Source: Bacteroidota bacterium
GTDB lineage: Bacteria > Bacteroidota > Ignavibacteria > Ignavibacteriales > Melioribacteraceae
Direction of reading: 5' to 3'
NCBI GenBank assembly: GCA_023447335.1
Contig: JAEXOD010000067.1
Location: forward strand, 1-29,742
Length of the DNA stretch: 29,742 nucleotides
The notes below the pieces were generated by a model, which saw nothing but the letters and a program-made list of their open reading frames with translations, searched no databases and was not told the DNA's origin. A program made the position numbers and the translations under genes. Positions 16,964-24,432 of this stretch are shown here, in pieces (within the stretch, counting starts at the first letter, position 1; the number at the start of each line of letters is the position of its first letter).

Positions 16964-17359
16964 ATGTCATTAAAATTTCATCATATTGCAATTGCTTCAG
17001 ATAGCATTCAGCTTACTTCTTCAATTTTTTCTAAACTCGGTTTTTTGCTTGATGAGCAATTTATTGATAAAATTCAAGATGTTAAAATTAAATTTGTTAA
17101 AAACGAAAACATACAATTTGAATTAGTGGAGCCTTTAGGTAATAATTCTCCTATTAATAACATCATTAAAAAAAATGGCGTAACACCTTATCATATCTGT
17201 TTCACTAGTGATAATTTTGAAGTTGATATAGAATTTCTCAAAAAATTGGGTTTTATTGAAATAACAGATAAAAAAGAAGCAATTGCTTTTAACAACAAGA
17301 ATATTATCTTTTTATACCATAAAAATTTTGGACTGATTGAGCTTATAGATGAGAGATAA
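16964..17359 (+). CDS. VOC-fold protein resembling methylmalonyl-CoA epimerase
   Basis: 131 residues with two beta-alpha-beta-beta-beta halves of the vicinal oxygen chelate fold. The positions that bind metal in methylmalonyl-CoA epimerase appear kept: His7 in FHHIAIA, His77 in PYHICF and Glu126 in GLIELID; QFELVEP (51-57) matches the family's middle strand. In this operon, next to FkbH and an acyl carrier protein, a job on an acyl-CoA or acyl-ACP (for example epimerising a 2-substituted acyl chain) is more plausible than central metabolism. That is inference. It starts 2 bases after the ketoisomerase stop and overlaps the next gene by 11 bases. Confidence 0.8.
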   Translation: MSLKFHHIAIASDSIQLTSSIFSKLGFLLDEQFIDKIQDVKIKFVKNENIQFELVEPLGNNSPINNIIKKNGVTPYHICFTSDNFEVDIEFLKKLGFIEITDKKEAIAFNNKNIIFLYHKNFGLIELIDER

Positions 17360-18029
17360 ACTAATAATCTTTGGAATCGGTGAAACGGCAGCTACAATTT
17401 TTGAATATTTTCAAAATGATTCAAATTATAAAATATTGGGTTTTACGGCACACAAAAGATATATCCATAATGATTCGATTAACGATTTACCTATTTTCCC
17501 TTTTGAAGATTTGAATTTATTCACCGACCCTCGCGAAACTTATTTGTTCCCCGCTGTTTCTTATACTAACCTTAATAAAGATAGAAGTGCTATTTTTCGT
17601 ATGGCAAAAAACGCCGGGTTTAAAATCCCAACATTTATTAGTTCACGATCTTATATATCTCCGACTTCAAAACTAGGTGAAGGCGTTTTTGTGTATGATA
17701 ATGTTTCAATAAACCACAAATGTTTTTTGAATGAAAACACAATAATTTGTAGCGGAACGACAATATCTCACAGCACAATAATTGGGAAAAATACGTTTAT
17801 TGCTCCCAATAGTACAATCGGAGGATTTGTTAATATCGGTGATAACTGCTTTGTTGGGATTGGAAGCACAATTGTTGACAAGGTAAATTTAGTTAATAAT
17901 GTAATTTTATCTGCTGGTTCCGTATTATTCAAATCTGCAGATTACCCGAATATATACAAAGGGAATCCGGCAACAAATACTAAGTTGGAAAGCGAACAAT
18001 TTTTATTATTAAACGGAGAAATTTCTTAA
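17349..18029 (+). CDS. NeuD/PglD-like left-handed beta-helix acyltransferase
   Basis: 226 residues. The N-terminal ~85 form a small Rossmann-like nucleotide-sugar domain (KLIIFGIGETAATIFEYF, as in NeuD and PglD). From about residue 105 a hexapeptide-repeat beta-helix follows (SPTSKLGEGVFVYDNVSI, then several (I/V)GxNxFI-type turns) and ends in the typical YKGNPA motif. The likely catalytic His is in the NHKCF or SHSTI turn. Relatives O-acetylate sialic acid or N-acetylate 4-amino sugars using acetyl-CoA. In this operon it could acylate the 3-amino sugar or decorate it elsewhere. Its stop overlaps the ATG of the next reading frame as TAATG. Confidence 0.88.
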   Translation: MRDKLIIFGIGETAATIFEYFQNDSNYKILGFTAHKRYIHNDSINDLPIFPFEDLNLFTDPRETYLFPAVSYTNLNKDRSAIFRMAKNAGFKIPTFISSRSYISPTSKLGEGVFVYDNVSINHKCFLNENTIICSGTTISHSTIIGKNTFIAPNSTIGGFVNIGDNCFVGIGSTIVDKVNLVNNVILSAGSVLFKSADYPNIYKGNPATNTKLESEQFLLLNGEIS

Positions 18030-18118
18030 TGAAATGGGAACATGTTGAAGTAATTAATATTTTACCCAAACTCGACTGGTGGCAATCACATTTGAGTGCA
18101 CCGGTGCCTTTCAATTAA
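18029..18118 (+). pseudogene. 5' fragment of the glycosidase-like gene, cut off by a frameshift
   Basis: The ATG at 18029-18031 overlaps the upstream stop (TAATG), as at most junctions of this operon. It encodes 29 codons (starting MKWEHVEVIN, containing DWWQSHLSAPVPF) before a TAA at 18116-18118. The WWxSHxxxPxP pattern is what I expect at the N-terminus of the beta-propeller family encoded by the following frame. Reading one base back at the TTT of 18109-18111 joins it smoothly to QLNERTIRVLF of the downstream frame. Confidence 0.7.
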
Positions 18119-18957
18119 ACGAAAGAACTATAAGAGTTTTATTCGGAGCTTTTGATAAAGACAATGTATCCCGAATCGGATTTGTCGACATAGAGATTGA
18201 TTCATTCAAAATTAAAGAATTCTCAAATACACCTATTTTGGATATAGGTGAAAATGGTACTTTTGACGAGAATGGTGTTCATCCGATGGGAATTATAGAA
18301 CATAACGGTAAATTGTTTCTTTATTATACAGGTTATCAATTAGGGAAAAAAGTTCCGTATTTCATGTTTGCCGGGTTAGCAGTAAGTAATGACGGAGGTT
18401 ATTCTTTTACTAGGTTACAGAGATTTCCTGTTTTAGATAGAAGCGAAGAGGGTTTATGCACTAGAGGCGGTCCCACCGGCTTTGTGGAAAACGACACATT
18501 TAAGTTATGGTATGCTGCCGGATCAACTTGGGAGATGGTTGGCGGAAAACCACGTCCTACTTACGATATATTCTTTCAAGAAAACATTAACGGGGTTGAA
18601 TTTCAAACTCAAGGCCACAGATGTATAAACTATAACCCTGAAACAGAGCATGGTTTAGGAAGACCCCAAGTAATTAAAGCCGGGCGTTACTATATTATGT
18701 TTCATACAATTAGAACTCGCGATATGAAATACTCAATAGGTTTCGCAACCTCAAAAGATGGGAAAACTTGGGTAAGACGAGATAATGAACTCGGGTTAAA
18801 ACACGGACAAAACGGCTGGAATTCCGAAATGATCTATTTCCCATACTTTATTAAAATTAAAGATTGTTATTATCTTTTCTACAACGGTAACGGATTTGGG
18901 AAAACCGGAATTGGGATCGAAAAACTTTTAGATTGGGAATTTGATATAAATTTATGA
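18079..18957 (+). CDS. Glycosidase-like five-bladed beta-propeller protein (GH32/43/130-like), frameshifted at its 5' end
   Basis: The main frame gives about 283 family-like residues, from QLNERTIRVLF onward. Typical pieces are RIGFVDIEID, GTFDENGVHPMGI, LFLYYTGYQLGKKVP, LAVSNDGGYSFTRL, PVLDRSEEG, FKLWYAAGSTWE, SIGFATSKDGKTWVRRD, WNSEMIYFPYF and YYLFYNGNGFGKTGIG. Such proteins accompany surface-glycan and nucleotide-sugar genes, but their enzymatic role is usually unproven. The GTG at 18079 gives the longest open frame but is probably not the start. The natural start is the ATG at 18029, one frame away. A single missing T in the TTT run at 18109-18111 would explain this, whether by sequencing error, mutation or programmed slippage. 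The end overlaps the FkbH start (ATGA). Confidence 0.75.
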   Translation: MAITFECTGAFQLNERTIRVLFGAFDKDNVSRIGFVDIEIDSFKIKEFSNTPILDIGENGTFDENGVHPMGIIEHNGKLFLYYTGYQLGKKVPYFMFAGLAVSNDGGYSFTRLQRFPVLDRSEEGLCTRGGPTGFVENDTFKLWYAAGSTWEMVGGKPRPTYDIFFQENINGVEFQTQGHRCINYNPETEHGLGRPQVIKAGRYYIMFHTIRTRDMKYSIGFATSKDGKTWVRRDNELGLKHGQNGWNSEMIYFPYFIKIKDCYYLFYNGNGFGKTGIGIEKLLDWEFDINL

Positions 18958-20570
18958 AAATTGCGATTTTAAGTAATTTCACATCATCATTTATTAGTGA
19001 CTATTTGAAAAAGTACAACAACAATTTAATATTGGATTACGGTTATCACCAATATGAACAGCAAATTTTTAATTCTAATAGCAATTTATATACTGATAAA
19101 CCGGATTATTCAATTTTGCTTTTGGACGGAAATGATTTTATCTTCAACAAATCTCAAGATGAGATAAAAAACGAGCTTCGATTAATAGTTGAGAACTTTC
19201 TTAGATGTTCAGACGGAATCCTTATAATTAGTAGTTTTATAATTTATGATTATGCCAATAAAATAAACGATTTTAATTCAGAATTGAATTTCAAAAAATT
19301 ACAATACGAGTTAAACTTATTTTTAAATTATTTGGCAATAAATAACAAAAGAGTATTTATCATGGATTTGATTTCGTTGTATGAACGTTACGGATACGAA
19401 AAAATCTTTGATAATGGACTTTGGCTTTCTGCAAGATTTAGATTCAGTGCATTTGGTCTTAAAAAAATTGTTGAATATATAAACCTATATATCCAATCAC
19501 TTTCTAATCAAGTAAAAAAATGTTTAATAGTTGATTTAGATAACACAATTTGGGGTGGAATTTTAGGTGAAGACGGTATTAATATAAAAATTGGTAGTGA
19601 TAGAATTGGAACAATTTACACCCAAATTCAACATATTATCAAATCAATTAAAGAACGAGGCGCTATTCTTTGTATTTGTTCAAAAAACAACGAAAATGAT
19701 GTAATTTCAGCATTTAATCAAAACACTAATTTAGTACTGTCTTATGATGATTTTGTAATAAAAAGGATTAATTGGGAACAGAAAGATAAAAATATTCGCG
19801 AAATAGTTAAGATATTAAATATAAGCGAAGATAGCTGTGTTTTTATTGATGACTCTCCGTTTGAAAGAGAACTTGTAAAACAATCTTGCAACGTTATCGT
19901 TCCAGATTATCCTGATAAGATAGAAGATCTGATAAATTTCTGGTCGGATATTGATTTTTACTTTTTTAGCAAGTTACAATTTACTAAGGAAGATCTTGAG
20001 AAAACCAAACAGTATGAAACTAATATTTTTAGAGAACAATTAAAAGAGAGTTTTCTTAATTATGAAGATTACCTTTGTGAATTAAAACTAAAACTAACTA
20101 TCAAAAAATCTAATGATACGGAAGTAACTAGGTTATCTCAACTTACTCAAAAGACAAATCAATTTAATTTTACCACTAGAAGATATTCAGAAGCTGAAAT
20201 ATTCCAGTTGCTTTCAAAAAAGAACTTGTTTTTATTCTCTATTTATCTGAGGGATAAATATGGAGACTATGGTCTAATTGGACTTATAATATTACGAGAG
20301 GAAAAAGAAAAAATACACATTGATACATTTTTATTAAGTTGTAGAGTAATTGGACGAAACATAGAATATAGAATAATCTATGAATTGTATAATATGTTTA
20401 ATAAACCATTTGTCGGCTACTATTCACAAACTTCAAAAAATAAACTTCTAGAATGCAAATATGAAGAGATTGGGTTTGTGAACATTGATAATTCCCCTGA
20501 ATTAAAAACCTATTTATTGAAAAAATCCCCAAATATAAATTTACAGATAATGGAGGTTGAAGTTGGATGA
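18954..20570 (+). CDS. FkbH-like HAD-family acyl-loading enzyme
   Basis: 538 residues in three parts. An SGNH-like N-terminal region spans about 1-180. The HAD/FkbH domain opens with KKCLIVDLDNTIWGGILGEDG (187-207); Asp194 is the nucleophile and Asp196 the general acid of DLDNT, and VFIDDSPFERE follows further on. A C-terminal GNAT-like region spans about 375-530 (LSQLTQKTNQFNFTTRRYS, KYGDYGLIGLI, SCRVIGRNIEY). FkbH and relatives take a three-carbon glycolytic unit such as 1,3-bisphosphoglycerate and load glyceryl on an acyl carrier protein. The very next gene is an acyl carrier protein, which strongly supports this role. The loaded acyl group probably ends on an amino sugar, since no polyketide genes are present. 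Confidence 0.92.
   Translation: MKIAILSNFTSSFISDYLKKYNNNLILDYGYHQYEQQIFNSNSNLYTDKPDYSILLLDGNDFIFNKSQDEIKNELRLIVENFLRCSDGILIISSFIIYDYANKINDFNSELNFKKLQYELNLFLNYLAINNKRVFIMDLISLYERYGYEKIFDNGLWLSARFRFSAFGLKKIVEYINLYIQSLSNQVKKCLIVDLDNTIWGGILGEDGINIKIGSDRIGTIYTQIQHIIKSIKERGAILCICSKNNENDVISAFNQNTNLVLSYDDFVIKRINWEQKDKNIREIVKILNISEDSCVFIDDSPFERELVKQSCNVIVPDYPDKIEDLINFWSDIDFYFFSKLQFTKEDLEKTKQYETNIFREQLKESFLNYEDYLCELKLKLTIKKSNDTEVTRLSQLTQKTNQFNFTTRRYSEAEIFQLLSKKNLFLFSIYLRDKYGDYGLIGLIILREEKEKIHIDTFLLSCRVIGRNIEYRIIYELYNMFNKPFVGYYSQTSKNKLLECKYEEIGFVNIDNSPELKTYLLKKSPNINLQIMEVEVG
20552..20556 (+). promoter_or_regulatory. Shine-Dalgarno site of the acyl carrier protein gene
   Basis: GGAGG within the last codons of the FkbH gene lies 6 bases before the TTG at 20563-20565 but directly touches the TTG at 20557. 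This favours the downstream TTG as the real start of the acyl carrier protein. Confidence 0.6.
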
Positions 20571-20787
20571 AAAAATAATTAAAATTGTTAAAGAAATACT
20601 AGAAGAACCGATTAATCTAGAAACTACTCGCGATACAGCTAATAATTGGGATTCAATTAATCATATTAAGATTATCCTTATGTTACAAGAAGAATTCTTA
20701 ATATCTTTTTCAGCTCATGAAATCTCAAATCTTAATTCTATAAAAGATATAATTAATAACATAACTGAGAAGGTCTCTAATAATTGA
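20563..20787 (+). CDS. Acyl carrier protein
   Basis: 74 residues from the TTG at 20563; the TTG at 20557 would add two. Four-helix carrier-protein pattern, with the phosphopantetheine attachment site NWDSINHIKIILMLQEEF. The Ser is residue 33 when counted from the upstream TTG. The usual DSL is DSI here, as in many stand-alone carrier proteins next to FkbH genes. It is acidic in helix 2 and ends in helix 4 (SIKDIINNITEKV). It should be cytoplasmic and carry the group loaded by FkbH. It overlaps the FkbH gene upstream, and its TGA stop overlaps the TTG start of the FemAB/GNAT-like gene. Confidence 0.88.
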   Translation: MDEKIIKIVKEILEEPINLETTRDTANNWDSINHIKIILMLQEEFLISFSAHEISNLNSIKDIINNITEKVSNN

Positions 20788-21722
20788 GTTTGCAATTAAT
20801 AAAATATGATCCAAGTTATAAAAAATTATGGAATTCGTTTGTTTCTGAATCCCACAACGGCACATTTCTTTTTTCTAGAGACTATATGGATTATCATTCT
20901 GATAGATTTTTTGATCATTCTTATCTAGTTTTTGAAAATGAAGATTTAGTTGCATTAATACCGGCGAATTCGACCGATGACGGAACATTAAATTCACACG
21001 GTGGGCTTACATACGGCGGTCTTGTACACAATCATAAAATTAAAGCTACGCTTATTTTAAACGTATTTGATTTATTAATTAAAACACTTCGTAATTTAGG
21101 GTTTATTCAAATAATTTATAAATGTATTCCTCATATTTACCACACTAGACCTTCTGAAGAAGATTTATATGCTTTATTCTTTTATGGATTTAAATTATTT
21201 AGAAGAGATATTTCTTCAGCTGTTAATTTATCTACAACATCTATACCGGGGAAAAAGCGAAATAGATACAAAAAAGCAATTAAAGAAAATCTTGTAATTA
21301 AGGAAACTATTGATTCTAAAAATTTGATCGAGATTATTCAAATAAATTTAAGCGCAAAATACGGAATTATGCCTGTTCATACTTTTATCGAATTAAACTT
21401 GTTAAAGAAATCCTTCCCTAGTAATATAAAATTTTTTGAAGTGTATTTGAAAGAAGAATTACTGGGCGGAACAATTCTTTATATATCAAAAAATGTAGTG
21501 CATGTACAATACATGACCGCTAATCAAGAGGGATTTAGAAATAGAATATTTGATTATTTGTTTACTTATTTATTTGATTTTTACGGACAAACTCACCAAT
21601 GGTTTGATTTTGGAATCTCAACTGAAAAAAACGGTTCATTTTTGAACACTGGGTTAATTTCACAAAAAGAAGGGTTCAATGCTACCGGAATATGTTATGA
21701 TTTTTATAAGTTAGATTTATGA
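20784..21722 (+). CDS. FemAB/GNAT-like acyltransferase
   Basis: 312 residues with the arrangement of FemAB-type GNAT proteins. The N-terminus is YDPSYKKLWNSFVSESHNGTFLFSRDYMDYH; the first half ends in GKKRNRYKKAIKENL, and the second half has GGTILYISKNVVHVQYMTAN and DYLFTYLFDF, then FDFGIS. FemAB relatives transfer aminoacyl or acyl groups to amines. Directly after the acyl carrier protein, it is the best candidate to move the FkbH-loaded group from carrier to amino sugar; the NeuD-like gene is the alternative. The start is a TTG that shares bases with the upstream TGA. The same ATGA-type coupling links it to the aminotransferase. Confidence 0.8.
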   Translation: MSLQLIKYDPSYKKLWNSFVSESHNGTFLFSRDYMDYHSDRFFDHSYLVFENEDLVALIPANSTDDGTLNSHGGLTYGGLVHNHKIKATLILNVFDLLIKTLRNLGFIQIIYKCIPHIYHTRPSEEDLYALFFYGFKLFRRDISSAVNLSTTSIPGKKRNRYKKAIKENLVIKETIDSKNLIEIIQINLSAKYGIMPVHTFIELNLLKKSFPSNIKFFEVYLKEELLGGTILYISKNVVHVQYMTANQEGFRNRIFDYLFTYLFDFYGQTHQWFDFGISTEKNGSFLNTGLISQKEGFNATGICYDFYKLDL

Positions 21723-22849
21723 TTAAATTCTTAGACTTAAATCAAATTAACTCTCTATATAAAACTGAATTTGAAGATATATTCAATAAATTCATTTCTT
21801 CAGGATATTATATTTTAGGTCAAGAAGTAACCAACTTTGAAAACAACTTTGCTTCTTATTGTGACGTTAAGCATTGTATTGGTGTTGCTAACGGATTGGA
21901 TGCATTAATATTAATTTTGCGTGCTTACATTGAATTAGGTAAAATAAATGAAGGAGATGAAATACTTGTTCCTTCAAATACATATATTGCAACAATTTTA
22001 TCAATATCTCATAATAAATTAAAACCCATTCTGATTGAACCGGATATTAATACTTATAACATTAACCCTAAACTTATTGCAGCCAAAATAACAAATAAGA
22101 CAAAAGCTATAATGCCTGTTCATTTATACGGAAAAGTGGTGGAGATGGATGAAATTAATGACATTGCTAAAAAATATAACTTGTTAGTTATTGAAGATAG
22201 TGCACAAGCACATGGGGCTTATTACTTGGGAAAACGAACCGGGAATTTAGCCGATGCTGCGGGATTTAGTTTTTACCCGGGCAAAAATTTAGGTGCCTTA
22301 GGAGACGGAGGTGCAATTACCACAAATGATGGTCAATTAGCTGAGACTATCAAGGCACTCAGAAATTACGGATCGTATCAAAAATATTACAACTTATATA
22401 AAGGATTTAATAGCAGACTTGACGAACTTCAGGCAGCGTTGTTAAATGTAAAACTAAAATATTTGGATAGCGAAAACCAAAGAAGAAGAGAAATTGCAGA
22501 ATATTACTGTTCAAACATCAAAAACACAAGAATTGTACTACCGCTAAATAATTTAATTCAAAATTCAGAATTTAAAATTCAGAATTATTTAGAGCATGTT
22601 TGGCATTTATTTGTTATCAGAACAGAACATCGTAACGAGATGCAAAAGTATCTATCGGAAGCTAAAATACAAACTATTACTCACTACCCTATTCCGCCTC
22701 ATAAACAGCAAGCTTATAAAGAATGGAATAATTTAAGTTTACCAATATCAGAAAAAATACATAACCAAGTTTTAAGTTTACCGATTAGTCCGGTTTTGAC
22801 GGATAACGAAGTTGAAAGAGTTGTTGAAATTATTAACAAATATAATTAA
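21719..22849 (+). CDS. DegT/DnrJ/EryC1-type PLP-dependent sugar aminotransferase
   Basis: 376 residues. Family marks are FLDLNQINSLY at the start, GVANGLDALILILRA (55-69), the cofactor-binding VIEDSAQAHGA (157-167) and the PLP lysine Lys189 in GFSFYPGKNLGALGDGGAI. The C-terminal substrate part has HVWHLFVIR and THYPIPPHKQQAY. Together with the FdtA ketoisomerase this is most likely a dTDP-3-keto-6-deoxyhexose 3-aminotransferase (FdtB/QdtB type); the exact sugar is not readable. A 10-12 residue insertion at about 279-290 is encoded by a direct DNA repeat at 22560-22586. It is the last gene of the operon; its stop directly abuts the stop of the convergent PIG-L gene. Confidence 0.92.
   Translation: MIKFLDLNQINSLYKTEFEDIFNKFISSGYYILGQEVTNFENNFASYCDVKHCIGVANGLDALILILRAYIELGKINEGDEILVPSNTYIATILSISHNKLKPILIEPDINTYNINPKLIAAKITNKTKAIMPVHLYGKVVEMDEINDIAKKYNLLVIEDSAQAHGAYYLGKRTGNLADAAGFSFYPGKNLGALGDGGAITTNDGQLAETIKALRNYGSYQKYYNLYKGFNSRLDELQAALLNVKLKYLDSENQRRREIAEYYCSNIKNTRIVLPLNNLIQNSEFKIQNYLEHVWHLFVIRTEHRNEMQKYLSEAKIQTITHYPIPPHKQQAYKEWNNLSLPISEKIHNQVLSLPISPVLTDNEVERVVEIINKYN
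22560..22586 (+). repeat. Two direct copies of AAAATTCAGAATT inside the aminotransferase gene
   Basis: The 13-base unit occurs at 22560-22572 and 22574-22586, a 14-base period. It encodes NSEFKIQN within the aminotransferase, just where relatives have a shorter loop before HVWHLFVIR. Similar NSEFKIQN-coding repeats are scattered in many genomes of the Bacteroidota side and appear to be short insertable elements. Here it is in frame and leaves the gene open. Confidence 0.6.
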
Positions 22850-23488
22850 CTATTCAAACACCCATCTGATAACTTCGAATACTTCGGCATATTTTGTGCC
22901 TATTTGCGTTCCGCGTGTAATTGCCAAACTTTTAATAAACTCGGGTGTAGCGTAATTTCTACCTTTCTGCGAATTATAACAGTCTAATGCTTTGAATTTT
23001 AATTCTAATTCCTTTTCACCAAAAATAATAAAACAATTAGTAGAAAATTTTAAATTATTCCATGGCAATTCATAACATAATATGGATCTACGCTTAAAAG
23101 CCCTTAATCCTTCATGTGCAATTGTTGTATGATCTTGATGTAAATCAGCAATAGAAGGCATAAAAACTAAATCCGGATTAATATCTTTATTCAGTTTTAC
23201 CAAGTCTTCCAATATTTCTTGTCTATGATGTGCGAAATTTCTAACTTTATACTTATACAGTAAAAGTTTCTTTTCATCTATTCCAAGAACTTTTGTGGCA
23301 GCTTTAACTTCAGTTTCTAAAATATTTTTTGGATATGGCGGAGGAACTGATTCCTCAGATAGGGAAAATGCTGCATAATATACATCCTTTCCCTGTAAAA
23401 TAAATTTTGCAATTGAAGCACCACAACCAAATTCCCCATCATCAGTATGAGGAGCCAACACTAAGATTTTTTTTACCTGATCAAACAT
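22850..23488 (-). CDS. PIG-L/LmbE-family N-deacetylase
   Basis: 212 residues. The family's metal site is visible: LAPHTDDGEFGCG (11-23), a variant of the usual PHPDDE with His14, Asp16 and Asp17, and the second histidine motif DLHQDHTTIAHEG (115-127). GTQIGTKYAEVFEVIR near the end is also typical. PIG-L enzymes remove N-acetyl groups from GlcNAc-type sugars and other substrates using zinc. The gene directly abuts the LpxD-like N-acyltransferase gene upstream, suggesting a deacetylate-then-reacylate pair. Its TAG stop immediately follows the stop of the convergent aminotransferase gene, with no bases between. Confidence 0.9.
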   Translation of the reverse strand: MFDQVKKILVLAPHTDDGEFGCGASIAKFILQGKDVYYAAFSLSEESVPPPYPKNILETEVKAATKVLGIDEKKLLLYKYKVRNFAHHRQEILEDLVKLNKDINPDLVFMPSIADLHQDHTTIAHEGLRAFKRRSILCYELPWNNLKFSTNCFIIFGEKELELKFKALDCYNSQKGRNYATPEFIKSLAITRGTQIGTKYAEVFEVIRWVFE

Positions 23489-24430
23489 CTATAAATTACT
23501 CAACTTTTTCTGAATTTCAACATATTCTTTTATCGGCTTGGCAGGAAATCCTACATATGTTTGGTTTGCCGGAACCGATTTAATAACAACAGCTCCTAAA
23601 CCTAGAGTACTATTTTCTCCTATTGAGATAGAATTCATCACGGCAACTGAAGGAGCTACCCACGCTTTATCACCGATTATCGTACTGCCTCCGATCATAC
23701 TATTTGCTATTACAACCGCATCTTCCCCGATAACAACATTATGTGCAATATGAACCAAATTGTCAATTTTAGCCCCTTTTTTAATCAGTGTATTCCCTAA
23801 TGTACCTTTATCAATACAAGTATTGGCTCCGATTTCAACATTATCTTCAATAACAACTCCGCCTATATGCGGAAATTTTTCCATCTCTCCTTTTTCATTT
23901 CTTTGGTAACCAAAACCATCTGAGCCAATAACAGTTCCGGCATGTATTGTTACATTCTCACCAATTTTTACATTATCATAGATATAACAATTTCCGTATA
24001 TTTTTGTCCCTTTCCCAATCTCGCTATTCCCTATATAGGTAAAAGCACCAATAAAGACTTCTGCGGCAATTTTTGCTTCCTTTTCTACAAAAGCTTTCTC
24101 ATGAATAAAATATTTTTCAATATGATGAAAAAATTTTTCCACTATTCTTAAAAATGTTAATTTCGGATTCGCAACTATAATAATAGCTTTATTTTTTAAA
24201 ATATTTTCTTCTATTTCAATTGAATTATCACAAACTATTAAACAAGATTTTGTATTTTTTATCAATTCATTTTTATCTTTCTTTTTAGGATTTATCCAAC
24301 AAATTGAATTCTCATCTGCTTCACTAATTGGTTTTGCATTTTTTATCACAATTCCGTCTCTTTTCCCCAAAAGTATTATCTCAGGACCTAAATAATTTAG
24401 AATCTCATCAATATGAATCTTGTTTTCCAT
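23489..24430 (-). CDS. lpxD: LpxD-like UDP-3-O-acyl-glucosamine N-acyltransferase (perhaps an accessory paralogue)
   Basis: 313 residues. A divergent N-terminal uridine-binding domain (~1-105) is followed by a left-handed beta-helix. Strong LpxD marks are SDGFGYQ (170-176), PHIGGVVIEDNVEIGANTCID (188-207), and the catalytic His230 in NLVHIAHNVVIG, then GGSTIIGDKAWVAPS. The chain ends VGFPAKPIKEY. LpxD adds a 3-hydroxyacyl chain from an acyl carrier protein to the amine of UDP-GlcN-type sugars. The family usually starts with a longer, better conserved N-domain. The neighbours are a PIG-L deacetylase and a GT2 rather than lipid A genes, so a paralogue acting on another UDP-amino sugar is likely. 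Gaps to both neighbours are 0-2 bases. Confidence 0.85.
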   Translation of the reverse strand: MENKIHIDEILNYLGPEIILLGKRDGIVIKNAKPISEADENSICWINPKKKDKNELIKNTKSCLIVCDNSIEIEENILKNKAIIIVANPKLTFLRIVEKFFHHIEKYFIHEKAFVEKEAKIAAEVFIGAFTYIGNSEIGKGTKIYGNCYIYDNVKIGENVTIHAGTVIGSDGFGYQRNEKGEMEKFPHIGGVVIEDNVEIGANTCIDKGTLGNTLIKKGAKIDNLVHIAHNVVIGEDAVVIANSMIGGSTIIGDKAWVAPSVAVMNSISIGENSTLGLGAVVIKSVPANQTYVGFPAKPIKEYVEIQKKLSNL

Positions 24431-24432
24431 AA

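Noticed and set aside
18079..18081. GTG as true start of the glycosidase-like protein
   Set aside because: Family-type N-terminal sequence lies in another frame from the ATG at 18029, which is coupled to the upstream stop.
19270..19300. A second copy of the NSEF-type repeat in the FkbH gene
   Set aside because: Only a partial match (AATTCAGAATT once), and the surrounding protein shows no obvious insertion.
16133..22849. Polyketide or non-ribosomal peptide cluster, suggested by FkbH plus carrier protein
   Set aside because: No ketosynthase, adenylation or thioesterase domains; all neighbours are sugar enzymes.
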